Part shown: positions 53,877 through 63,822 of the stretch, in pieces
Layout: the number at the start of each line of letters is the position of its first letter
How positions within the stretch are numbered: position 1 is the stretch's first letter
Translations under genes and position numbers: made by a program
Notes under the pieces: model-generated
Database searches by the model: none
Told to the model about the DNA's origin: nothing
Seen by the model: the letters and a program-made list of their open reading frames with translations, nothing else
NCBI RefSeq assembly: GCF_907165205.1
Contig: NC_058191.1
Span: forward strand, 13,580,501 to 13,644,500
Direction of reading: 5' to 3'
From: Coccinella septempunctata
Lineage: Eukaryota; Arthropoda; Insecta; Coleoptera; Coccinellidae
Length of the DNA stretch: 64,000 nt

Positions 53877-54004
53877 TTCATTCATTCATTCATTCATTGC
53901 TGTATCCCGTTGCCCGGAATGAATCTACAAAAAGACGAAAAAAGGGAAAAGAAAACAAAAAGAAAAGAAAAAGAAAGGAAAAAAAAAGGTGCGAACAGAC
54001 TTGT
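53877..54004 (-). mobile_element. SINE-like short retroposon, copy 2
   Basis: 128 bp insert present only in the left foldback arm, flanked by the 9 bp duplication TATTCTAAA (53868-53876, 54005-54013). Minus strand: pyrimidine-rich head, core GTAGATTCATTCCGGGCAAC, AATG tail. The right arm shows the empty site, so it arrived after the palindrome formed. Confidence 0.85.
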
Positions 54005-54180
54005 TATTCTAAAATCCACAATACGTCAGACGGTAGCGAACATATTCAATGTAAGAAAATTTATATGATGTTTCATCTGAATCTAAACGACTTATATTTC
54101 AGCTGAATATTTCCACCATCAGAAAGATTGTGAATGAAGACGATGACAAAGAATTTCCTTCTATTGGGAGACCCAATTGA
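54005..54180 (+). pseudogene. HTH-like exon pair, left foldback arm
   Basis: Same two exons as at 2304-2480: TVANIFN, then an intron with GTAAGA and TTTCAG, then LNISTIRKIV with an acidic linker. Here the GRPKK codons are changed and a TGA follows GRPN. The right arm has the mirror copy at about 54520-54700. Confidence 0.5.
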
Positions 54181-54296
54181 GCATTTGAGAATTTTATGTT
54201 TGAGTGAGTTAAGGGGTTACATGTGTTTCGTGGGTTCAAAAAATAATTTTTTTTTTTGGCTCATTATTACTTTGTACAACATCTCAAGAATATTGT

Positions 54297-54401
54297 CCTA
54301 AATAAAAAATAGTTATTTTCCTATCAAGTGCGGAAAGTGATACTTGCCAGCACGAAACTGCCGTTGCCCGAACGATGCGAAGCAGAGTTCGGGTAAGCAG
54401 T
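54297..54401. other. Foldback loop with small hairpin
   Basis: The unpaired apex contains AGTTATTTTCCTATCAAGTG, similar to the putative intron of the HARBI1-like gene near 1060-1100. It also contains a short hairpin, CCCGAAC and GTTCGGG, at 54367-54394. Confidence 0.7.
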
Positions 54402-54973
54402 TGAGTGACAATATTCTTGAGATGTTGTACAAAGTAATGAGCCAAAAAAAAAAAATTGATTTTTTGAACCCACGAAACCCATGTAACCCCTTAATTCACT
54501 CAAATATAAAATTCCCAAATGCTCAATTGGGTCTCCCAATAGAAGGAAATTCTTTGTCATCCTCTTCATTTACAATCTTTCTGATTGTGGAAATATTCAG
54601 CTGAAATATAAGTCGTTTAGATTCAGATGAATAATCATATAAATTTTCTTACATTGAATATGTTCGCTTCCGTCTGACGTATTGCGGATTTTAGAATATC
54701 GCAGGGATAACTATTTGAATGAGCGGACCTGAATTCTATATAGCACTTCCTGAAACCCTGTCTTCTCTCTTTTTTAAATCACTTTCGGCATTTTCGTAAT
54801 AAAAATTGATTTTAGTTGTGGCAACGGCGTTATGACATTAACCACATTTCATGAGTGCCAACCTTACTCCGATCTAGTTACAAAAACTTGAGAAAATTAT
54901 TTCATGGCCAACCAAGTGCTAAAATAAATGTGAATGGAGTATACTATATTTAGAAATCATCATTGAATATACA

Positions 54974-55437
54974 ATGAAGGTATTTTGCGACAGTCGAAGA
55001 AAAAAGAAATTATTATGTCAATGGATAGGAAACCCTTCAGTATTGAAAGCTTATTCTGTGAACAAATCTGTCATCACTACACTATTCATGTGGAGACAGG
55101 ATTTTTTACGGTGGTTGTTCCCTAAGCTCCTGTATCATACGCCCAATGTTATGGTACCCCGTTACACTAACCTCTGTTAGAACTCATGCATATGCTATAT
55201 GATGACTTAAAATGTCTTATTTTGGAGTCAACAGAAACAACATCAATAGCGGAAAAATGTATAGTTTTGTTTAGTCACGGCCAACTAATAAGTAAAGGAC
55301 GGATTGTCTTACTGCGTTGGAACAATAAAGCTGTTCATCAAAATGGTTTTTTTTTGAACGAAGTGCCCTGGCAAATTAAATCACCCATTTTTCTACTGGT
55401 ACTGGTCATTCGCCCGCACATAGCTATAAATCAATGA
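54974..55437 (+). CDS. Unknown frames of the foldback, right-arm copy
   Basis: Two frames, 54974-55180 (68 codons, starting MKVFCDSRRKKKLLCQWIGN) and 55186-55437 (83 codons, MHMLYDDLKCLILESTETTS), are separated by one stop. They could be read as one 150-residue product if that stop were absent or skipped. I do not recognise a family. The first is basic with aromatic residues (FMWRQDFLRWLFPKLLYHTP), the second has no clear motif. Both frames stay open in both arms, which is unusual in a window where almost all else is broken. It may be a fragment of the element's own transposase or a captured gene. Confidence 0.4.
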
Positions 55438-55469
55438 AAATTGCTGACTTTTACATGTTTGACATAAGG

Positions 55470-56010
55470 GGCCAAGAAAATTCAATTTTCAATTTTTCCT
55501 AACCCATATGATTTTTTTCAATTTTCTGCCCAGCACTTGACAGAACTTTGTAGCATTGCATTTTTTCAAAATATCGATGAAAAATGCTGGCTTTCCTGGG
55601 CTACACATAAGTTGGACCGGAAAATTCAATTTCCAATTTTTACAATCTATATGAGATTTTTCAGTTTTTTCTTCAGCATTCGCCAGCATCTCGCTAGCAT
55701 TTACTATTTTCGAAATATCGATGAAAAATGCTGAGTTTTCCGGGCTGTACATAAGTTGCTCGGAAAATTTAAACTTTAATTTTTCCAAATCTATATAAGA
55801 TTTTTCAGTTTTTTCTTCAGCATTCGCCAGCATTTCGCTAGCATTTACTATTTTCAAAATATCGATGAAAAATGCTGGGTTTTCCGGGCTGCACATAAGT
55901 TGGCCCGGAAAATTCAATTTCCAATTTTTCCAAATCTATATGAGATTTTTCAGTTTTTTCTTCAGCATTCGCCAGCACTTCGCTAGCATTTTCACTGAAA
56001 AAATTTTCTC
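55470..56010 (-). repeat. Tandem repeats of the right foldback arm
   Basis: About four units of 144 bp, inverted with respect to 52430-53130; one unit fewer than the left arm. Confidence 0.9.
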
Positions 56011-56048
56011 TTCGAAATGCCAGAACTTCCGGGCTAACTTGATAGACC

Positions 56049-57290
56049 TGTTTGTACGTCGGTAATAAATTACAAAACGACATTGGCGCTCCTTGTTAAA
56101 ATTTCGTTTGCACATAATTTGTTTTACTGCAGATATAAGACAGATGTATCGCCAGATTTTGGTAGATCCTAACCACAGAGATTATCAACGCATAGTATTT
56201 CGCTTTTCTACTAAGGATGAGATATTGGATTTGCGCGTTAGGGTCTTATGTTTTGGGTTGAACTGCGCGCCTTATCTGGCCCTACGAACTGTTCGCCAAT
56301 TAGTAGAAGATGAAGGGAAGATGTATGCTTCCACGGCTTTATTAGACGAGACCTATATTGACGATATTTGTACAGGCAGTGATTCCCTGGAAAATGCGCT
56401 CGAGTTAAAGGACGAATTGAATAGTCTGTTAGCCAAGGGGGGTTTTCAATTGCGGAAGTGGTCTAGTAATAGCGCTGAATTTTTGAATTGCATTCCTGAG
56501 GAACACACTTCATCGGATACCCATTCTCTTGATCAGAAGGATAACGTGTCAATTAAGATATTGGGACTTATTTGGGAGCCAAAGACTGATACTTTTCAGT
56601 TTGACGTTAAACCTCTCGATCGAAGTACATTATTGTCCGAATTAGCTAGAATCTTTGACCCTTTGGGATTTCTGACACCTATAACATTCATGTGTAAATA
56701 TCTGATACAAAAAATATGGTTGGCAGGGTTAGATTGGGATGCCAAGCCACCAAATGAAGTCATACGAGTTTGGACCAAATATAGAAACGAACTGTCTGTC
56801 TTATCGCGTGTGCGCATTGATCGTCTTATAAGTATTCCTCATAATGGGATGGCAGAATTGCATGGTTTCTGTGACGCCAATGAACGTGGTTATGGCGCTG
56901 TAGTGTATTGCAGGGTCGTTAATAATGAAAAAAAACCTTGGAACATTTTTCTTGTGCGGTAAATCTAAGGTAGCGCCTTGTTCAAAAAGGCTTAGCATTC
57001 CTCGGTTGGAATTGTGCGGCTCTGTACTTCTTACCAAGCTTTTGATATGGATTAAGAAAATTTTTGACCATAAACTGCAATTCAGACTAATCCAAGCTTA
57101 CACCGACTCTGAGATTGTACTCGCTTGGTTAAATTCGTCTCCACATAGATGGCAGACTTTCGTTGGCAACCGTGTTTCTTTTATTCAAGAAAGAATAGAT
57201 GTATCTTCTTGGTCACATGTAAAATCGAGTGAAAATCCTGCGGACTTAGCCTCTCGCGGATTATTTCCATCTGAACTTTATAAAAATTAA
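56049..57290 (+). pseudogene. BEL-2 reverse transcriptase and RNase H
   Basis: After the duplicated TGTTTGTACG the Pol text resumes with NKLQNDIGA. It shifts frame near 56088 into the open frame 56093-56962 with FTADIRQMYRQI (motif A), LCFGLNCAPYLALR (motif B) and ETYIDDICTGSD (motif C, YIDD). RNase H has LHGFCDANERGYGAVVYC. A frameshift near 56930 leads to 56925-57290 with CGKSKVAPCSKRLSIPRLEL, AYTDSEIVLAWL and NPADLASRG, ending at a TAA (57290). RT motifs are complete, so this part decayed late. Confidence 0.92.
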
Positions 57291-57320
57291 CTCTGGTTTC
57301 GAGGACCTGAATTTCTACAA

Positions 57321-58852
57321 TTGGGTGAAAACCGGGCATACAAATATAATTTCGAAACACAAGAAGAGATACGTAGGTCTGTTCTTTTTACAGTGAATGA
57401 TGAGAATTTCATCGATTCCTTGCTTTTGAATCATTCAAGTCTTGAATTTATTCGAAGAGTCTTGTGTTACATGATGAGATTCGTTAATCACGTCAAAGGA
57501 AAATTTAAGGTTGGCAATTCATTTACTTATTCTGACATCCAAAACGCTACATTGATTTTGGTTAAGCGAACACAAACATTACATTTTCAAGACATATTTG
57601 AAACAAAAAGATTTCCAAAATATTTCAAGAAATTAAATGCCTTCATCGATTCTGAAGGCTTTATAAGGGTAGGTGGCAGACTTTCCAATGCACATTTATC
57701 ATACGATAAAAAACACCCCCTTTTGCTTCCCCCACGATCTAGACTTGTTGAACTGCTTATTGATTTTTTCCATAAGAAATATTTACATGCAGGTATCACT
57801 ACTATGCATTACCTGTTATCGCAGCAGTTTTGGATTCTCTCTGCGCGGAAAGTTATTCGTTCCAAGATTTCAAAGTGCATCAAGTGTTGGAAAACTAATC
57901 CTGCTTTATCCCAGCCTGCTATGGGAGATCTGCCCAATTTTCGAGTTTCTCCGTCCAAAATATTTTCGCATGCGGGTGTAGATTTTTGCGGTCCTTTCTT
58001 TCTTACCATGAGTAGACACCGGGGTGTTAAAACTTCCAAAGCTTATGTATGCCTTTTTGTATGTATGTCGACTAAGGCCATTCACGTGGAATTGGTCTCG
58101 GACTTAAGCAAGGATGCCTTTATTGCTGCGCTGCGTAGGTTTGTAGCACGGAGGGGTAGATGCTCACATCTTTATTCGGATCGAGGGAGTAATTTTATCG
58201 GTGCGAGTAGAGAATTGAATGCGCTGAATATGAGGCAATTACCCATCACTGTTTACCCGGTCACGCCCCACACATGGGAGGTTTATGGGAGGCTGGGGTC
58301 CGGTCCGTAAAATCTCACCTCAAAAGGGTAATCGGTGATCAGATTTTAAATTATGAAGAATTTTATACCCTTCTTGTTCAAATAGAAGCTGTGCTCAATT
58401 CTCGACCTCTCACACCAATCAGTTCAGATCCTAATGATCTGTCAGTGCTAACCCCCCGGCACTTCTTAACATTAGAACCCTTGAGTGCCGTTCCCGATGA
58501 CGATTATGCGAATGTCAAAATAAATCGTTTGAAAAGATGGCATCTAATTCAGCAAATGATTCAACATTTCTGGCGTCGATGGAAGAATGAATATTTAAAT
58601 ACTTTGCAGCAAAGAAATAAATGGTTTAAATCTTCTAATATGCCCATAGAGGGTTCGCTTGTACTTATCAAAGATGACATTCTACCTCCCTTGAAGTGGG
58701 ACCTCGGACGAATTGAAAAATTAACTCCCGGTCGAGATGGCGTTTGCCGTGTGGCTGATGTTAAAACCAAATCCGGTATAATACAACGACCTTTGAACAA
58801 ATTGAGTCCCTTACCACTGGAAACATGTTCTACCGCTGATGATGTCCGCTGA
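57321..58852 (+). pseudogene. BEL-2 integrase
   Basis: The frame 57321-58310 has the zinc domain (KKYLHAGITTMHYLLSQQFW, CIKCWKT) and the core with Asp in HAGVDFCGPFF and Asp in YSDRGSNFIGA (normally SDNG). The text before the Glu is shortened, and a frameshift near 58275 moves to 58274-58852, which starts GGLWEAGVRSVKSHLKRV (the Glu). It continues IEAVLNSRPLTPISSDP, LTPRHFLTL, QHFWRRWKNEYLNTL and a C-terminal domain with WDLGRIEKLTPG. The stop at 58852 is 103 bp before the purine tract. Confidence 0.92.
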
Positions 58853-58968
58853 ACAATACTTTGATTTCAATTTTTTTTTTTTTTTCGTAAAATAATTTCT
58901 CAAATTAAAGCAACTCATATTGTTTTTTTGGGGTTAAGGTTCATTATATTCCCCTTGGGGGGGGAGTA

Positions 58969-59595
58969 TGTTCCGTAACCACGGAATTCTTAATTTAAAA
59001 TTTGGCTTTAGAGACCTTTCACAGTTGTTTTGTTTCTTTTCGAGTTTCCTTTTTGTTGTTTTCACTTTTCTGCTGGCCAACGTCTTGCGCCGGAGGGAAG
59101 CGTGCACGTATATGCGCGGTGCCCGCCTGTGACGTTTTTTTTGAAGACGAAATTGAACGGTCGAACAGATGTATTATACTAATAATTTTTAATCGCTGTG
59201 TTTCGCATGATACGCAATTTTCCGAAAGTGGATAAAATACGTGATAAAATCACAAATATTTCGCTGTGAACGCTAAATAACTATAGTTTTGATGGATTGA
59301 AACGCGCAGAAGGTGTTTGTGCGGCTTTGGTTTGTGTGTTCTTCAAGAGTAAGCTGCGGATGCAGATAAGAAGGGCCCTTCCAGACTCCATCATCTCAAT
59401 CCATAAGGTAAGGTGCAACGCGTTGGTGGCTTGCTTTAAATTCGGGTTATTAATTCACATTTTTCCCTTTATTTTTCACTCTGTGAAAGGTGTCGCTGAC
59501 ATTTCCTCGTTGTTTGTAGGACGAGTGGCCCGCGTCCATATTTTCTCTCCAGTCATATAATTAATTAAAATTTGAGTTATTGAACACATTTAACA
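58969..59595 (+). repeat. BEL-2 3' LTR
   Basis: 627 bp copy of 47368-48000, ending CATTTAACA before the duplicated AATGA. Confidence 0.94.
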
Positions 59596-60075
59596 AATGA
59601 TGCTGCAACTAGTTAATGAAACTTCAATTGTCCTTGTGGTATTCACCCTTCACGTCACTGATGAAGGCGAAAAAAAACTCCACACAATGGTTTGACTCAA
59701 GTTCAATGTTTAATAACAAATTGAAATAATGTTCTTTGACTAATTCAATTTCACTTTGAAATAGAATTACGAATGGAAGCAAAAAACAAATTTTTCGAAG
59801 TCGAGGAATTGACGATTTCGTAAAAGGTAATCGATAATGGAAACAGATATCGTTCGTTCTTTACGCAAAGATTCATACGGAATTATATCGAAATTAAAAC
59901 ATGCGTGCGGTTTTAATCTTCATCAGGAGAGGCAAGGGGGGTAACAAGTATCACAGCTGTTACCAATATTTATTCGGTTGCTATTCAACTGAAATAAATT
60001 TGAGATTTTAAAATAATTGACTGAAAATTGTAGAAATTTAATTTAGATTTCTCTCGTGTTCACTTGGCGTGAACA
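59596..60075 (-). repeat. BEL-1 5' LTR, outer part
   Basis: Copy of 34278-34757, resuming with AATGATGCTGCAACTAG after BEL-2 and ending GGCGTGAACA, followed by the BEL-1 target duplication CTCAC. Confidence 0.93.
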
Positions 60076-60737
60076 CTCACCTATACCAAACCATCCGAAG
60101 TGGAGCAGATCCGACTCATCCGACAGAGGTTGATCCCGCCCTTACAGCAAGCCTTGGCCTTCCAGGAGACCAAGACATATGATGAACTTCTCCGTAAGGA
60201 AAAAGTTTTTGAACTGGTCCAGTGACAGATGAGCCAGTACACCTGGCCACCCTCAAAACCAGGTTTCGTGGAGGAACCTCATCTGACGTACACTCCCCGT
60301 CAACTGAATCGATATACAGCAAGTTTTTCTATGAAGACCGGAGAGCAGATTCACCAAACAATCAATCACAGGGAATCAGTCCGGCCGACACAAGCCAAGC
60401 AGACACGACTTTCTCCGCCGGGGGAAAGCCGTCCAAAGCCACCCAGATCCAGGGAGTCAATAGTCCAGCAACAGGAATCACACCGTCCGACTGCTGGAGA
60501 CAGGTCCCAAGGTCGATCCAGACCGTCAACACCGCCACCCCGCCGTCGAGCCGAAAATAGCCACGCTGACCGGACCGAATCATCATCGAGGAGGAGAGTG
60601 TCCTTCCAGACACAGTGTTTCCGATGTGGTGGATATGGCCACATGCGTCGAGAATGTCGCAGGCCACCGAAAATCTTCGGTTCTCGATGCCAGCGGGAGA
60701 ATATTCTCTCACGAGACTGTCCGTGTTCGGGAAACTG
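60076..60737 (+). pseudogene. Gypsy-2 Gag, C-terminal part and zinc knuckles
   Basis: It continues the capsid end cut at 33982 (EVEQIRLIRQRLIPPLQQALAF, parallel to Gypsy-3 EEQVNIIRRRLLPELQTALAF). A TGA lies at 60225. The frame 60229-60738 then has a long basic, serine/proline-rich linker and two knuckles, CFRCGGYGHMRREC and an altered second one (SRCQRENILSRDC). It ends at a TGA at 60736-60738, overlapping the pol frame. Confidence 0.9.
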
Positions 60738-60738
60738 A

Positions 60739-62048
60739 AGGGGAGATTGGAGGCGGAGTCGACCACATCTCCCGGAATCTTGACTCCACTGGCACCGACA
60801 ACCTGTAATGACAATCGTCCGTTAGTAGAGGTCAGAATAGCCGGCAAACACTTCCGAGCAGTGATAGATACTGGAGCTACCAGGAGTTTCTGCAGTCAAG
60901 CCGTATCCCACCAATGTGAAAGTGAAGGAATCACAGGACAAACAATGCACAACAGTTTCGCAGTAATAGCAAACGGACAAACCACCGTCACACCGAAACT
61001 GTACACCACCACCGTGCAAATTTCTGATTACACACTTCCTGATTTGAAATTCTTACTGGTACCAAACTTAACGGTTGACATTATTCTGGATGTTCTGTCG
61101 ACATTCAAGTTTTCCGTGAATTTTAGTACCGCTGAGTGCTTCCTGGAAGGCCGACTGCTCTCGAAACCGATGACTCCCGTCGAAGCCACCGCAGAAGTTC
61201 ACACCGCCGAGGAACACCTGTTGGAACTGACGGAGTCTCAGAAACAGGAACTGGAGGCATTTCTGACCGAGGAATTAAAGAAGTTCGAAGAGCATGGTAC
61301 AACCGACCTGATTGAACACAAGATCAAACTGAAACCGGGCACCGAACCGATCAAACAACGACACCGACACCTAAACCCGAAAATGCAGGGGATCTTCAAT
61401 CAGGAAGTGGACCGTATGCTGGCTGAGGGAGTGATTGAACCCTCCAAGTCACCGTGGAGTTCACCTGTTGTATTGGTCAAGAAGAAAGATGGAAAATACC
61501 GTTTCTGCATCGACTTCCGTGCTGTTAACCAAGTGTCGGTGAAAGATGCATACCCGTTGCCGTACATTTCTGGGATTCTGGATGAACTCCGAAAAGCGAA
61601 GTACATCTCCACACCGGACCTAACACAAGGATACTGGCAGATACCGTTAGCCAAAGAGAGTCGTCCGATTACCGCATTTACCGCCCCCGGAAGAGGGCTG
61701 TTCCAGTTCACCGTGATGCCGTTCGGTTTGCGTGCAAGCCCACCCACCTTCCAGAGATTCCTAGACACCGTTATTGGCCCAGAAATGGAACCGGAGGCGT
61801 TCGCTTACCTGGACGATATAGTTGTCCTGGGGGAAATTTTCGAGGAGCACCTGGAGAACTTAAGAGAAGTATTCCGGCGGTTGAGAGAAGCCAATCTTCG
61901 TCTCAACACCGATAATTGTGACTTTGTGCGAAAATCACTGAAATACCTTGGACATGTCGTCACCTCCGATGGCATCTATACCGATTCCGACAAAGTTTCT
62001 TCGATAGTGGCTTTGCCAACACCGAAAACCGTCCGAGAACTGCGTTGA
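60739..62048 (+). CDS. Gypsy-2 protease and reverse transcriptase
   Basis: The open frame from 60615 becomes Pol after the Gag stop; its first codons overlap Gag in another frame. Protease: FRAVIDTGATRSFCSQ (about 60859). RT: KPGTEPIKQRHRHLNPKM, WSSPVVLVKKKDGKYRFCID, YISTPDLTQGYWQIPLA (motif A), FTVMPFGLRASPPTFQRFL (motif B) and AYLDDIVVLG (motif C, YLDD), with GHVVTSDGI. All catalytic residues are there. It ends at a TGA at 62046-62048 right after VRELR, where RT normally goes on to FLGVASWYLRF; those codons follow the stop in frame. The Osvaldo-like relation to Gypsy-3 is seen in the shared protease and end sequence. Confidence 0.93.
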
Positions 62049-62532
62049 TTTCTTGGAGTTGCCAGCTGGTACCTTCGTTTCATAGAGAACTTCTCCGATG
62101 TAGTTTCATCGTTGGAAATGAGGAGAAGACCAGCAGAAAGCCTTCGAGCTGCTGATACAAAAACTCACTGAATCTCCGATACTGGCCTGTCCAGACTTCA
62201 CCCAACCGTTCATTCTGCAAACCGACGCCAGTGACATGGGCCTTGGAGGTGCCCTAACACAAGTGATCGATGGAGAGGAGGGAGTAATCGCCTATGTGAG
62301 CCGAACGCTAAACTCCGCAGAGAAAAATTACTACTTCTCAGAAAAGGAATGTCTCGCCATAGTATTTTCAATAGAGAAACTGCGACCATACCTGGAAGGA
62401 TTTCATTTCACCGTTATTTCCGACCACATGAGTCTGAAATGGCTGAACTCCATCAAGTCACCGTCCAGAAGAATTGCTCGATGGGCCGTGTTCCTTCAGC
62501 AATTCCACTTTGAAGTCCAGTACCGTAAATGA
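62049..62532 (+). pseudogene. Gypsy-2 RNase H
   Basis: After the stop and a frameshift near 62120 the frame has LQTDASDMGLGGALTQ (Asp), YVSRTLNSAEKNYYFSEKECLAIV (Glu) and FTVISDHMSLKWLNSI (Asp), then ARWAVFLQQFHFEVQYRK. It ends at a TGA at 62530-62532. The sequence that usually follows (NVVADALSR) is missing. Confidence 0.9.
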
Positions 62533-62559
62533 TCAATGTCCCGAAACCCGTCGCTGTCC

Positions 62560-63822
62560 CTGGATTCCGTATGTTTGTCCGAAATAGAAACAACCCAATG
62601 CAAATGGTACCTACAACAAGAAATTACAGGAGGTGGAAAAAGACCCAGCAAATTTTTCTGACTACGCCGTTGAAAATGGAAAACTGTTACGACATTTCTG
62701 GGACTCATCTGACTTCACAGAAGATGGAACCGGCCAACCCTGGAAACTCTGTGTACCGACCGAACAGCGAACCGAAATACTGAAGGAAAACCACGACTCA
62801 GAACTAGCGGATTACATGGGGATTGCCAAGATGATTGCACGGATAGCCAGAAACTACTACTGGCCAGGGATGTTTAGAGACATTGCGAAATACGTGAGAA
62901 ACTGCACATCGTGCCAAAAGTACAAAGTTTCGCAACAGAAAACCCCTGGGAAGTTGCAACGACACGGAATGGCGGATGCGCAGTTCAAAAAAGTATCCAC
63001 AGACATTGTTGAACCATTGCCACGGTCAAAAAAGGGAAACTCCTACATCGTGGTAATGCAAGACCGGTTCACAAAGTGGGTACGACACTCTACCCACTTT
63101 TCCGTTGTGGAAAGCCACCGCCAAAACTGTTTATGCGGCCCTCTACCAACAAGTCATCCTGAAATACGGTTGCCCAAAACTAGTAATATCCGACATCGGG
63201 GTACAATTCGACAGCAGAATATTCAAGAACAGTCTCCGAGAGCTGAACATCGCTCACCGTTTCACACTACCGTATACTCCTCAGTGCAACCCTGTGGAAA
63301 GAGCTAACCGTACCCTGAAGACTATGATAGCACAGTTTTGTGAAGCCGATCAACGAACCTGGGATGAAAAGATAGGAGAGTTAACGTTTGCCATCAACAC
63401 CGCTAAGCAGGAGTTTACTGGATTCACACCGGCATTTCTGAATTATGGAAGGGAACTAGAAATCCCGAGAGCGATTTATTCGACAAACCCCCACAATAAT
63501 GAAATGAACGGAGAATCCAACTGAAGAAGAAAACAGAGACATGACTTACCGTACTCAACTATACCGTGCCTTCCAACAACAGGCTCACCACTACAATCTT
63601 CGAAGAAGAGAACTCCGATACCATGTGGGAGATCTAGTTCTACTCGGGACCGTCCTTTATCCTCTGCCGTTGACAGTTTCGCCGCCAAGTTGGCTCCGAA
63701 GTTTTCCGGACCGTTTACCGACGTTAAAGTTGTTTCACCTGTCGTCTACGACCTGAAAGATACAGGAGGTAGAAAAATCACTAACCTACACATTGAAGAT
63801 TTGAAACCATTTCATGCATAAT
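62560..63822 (+). pseudogene. Gypsy-2 integrase and C-terminus
   Basis: The zinc domain is in 62633-63307: NYYWPGMFRDIAKYVRNCTSCQKYK, with one His replaced (ADYMG where Gypsy-3 has AGHLG). The core begins KVSTDIVEPLPRSKKGNSYI (Asp) and shifts at about 63095. The frame 63105-63524 goes on with KLVISDIGVQFDSRIF (Asp, usual SDNG altered) and NPVERANRTLKTMIAQF (Glu). A stop at 63522 is followed by the C-terminal part (63541-63822, frameshifted) with HYNLRRRELRYHVGDLVLL. It ends FHA at about 63822. Confidence 0.9.

Larger units (their letters stand above)
52371..56048. mobile_element. Foldback element, 3.7 kb near-perfect palindrome
   Basis: Left arm 52372-54296, right arm 54402-56048 in inverted orientation, loop about 105 bp. 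The ends read GGACTATCAAGTTAGCCCGG (left) and, complemented, GGTCTATCAAGTTAGCCCGG (right). The 10 bp duplication TGTTTGTACG (52361-52370, 56049-56058) flanks it, and BEL-2 Pol reads on after it (CLYVGNKLQNDIGA). The outer arm parts are tandem repeats of about 144 bp. The inner parts hold two unknown frames and an HTH-like exon pair. The left arm has one extra repeat unit and a SINE-like insert. Confidence 0.93.
47368..59595 (+). mobile_element. BEL-2, BEL/Pao element inside the BEL-1 LTR
   Basis: LTRs at 47368-48000 and 58969-59595 start TGTTCCGTAACC and end CATTTAACA. AATGA (47363-47367, 59596-59600) flanks it. The primer site is at 48001 and the purine tract TTGGGGGGGGAGTA at 58955-58968. 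Gag, protease, RT, RNase H and integrase are in order, with a P-element remnant and a foldback element inserted. Confidence 0.95.
33983..60075 (-). mobile_element. BEL-1, BEL/Pao element carrying nested insertions
   Basis: The ends TGTTGGGG (33983) and GTGAACA (60075) are the two LTR outer ends of a minus-strand element. CTCAC flanks it (33978-33982, 60076-60080), and the Gypsy-2 Gag frame continues across. The core BEL-1 is interrupted by Gypsy-3 (37427-43963), a MITE (44255-44378) and BEL-2 (47368-59595, inside the 5' LTR). All frames are decayed. Confidence 0.95.

Noticed and set aside
52371..56048. Palindrome as an assembly artefact
   Set aside because: The 10 bp duplication, the resumed Pol frame, the different repeat numbers in the arms and an insert in only one arm argue for a real element. 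Long reads would settle it.
60229..63822. Env-carrying retrovirus-like element
   Set aside because: No open frame with signal peptide and membrane segment follows pol in any of the gypsy copies.
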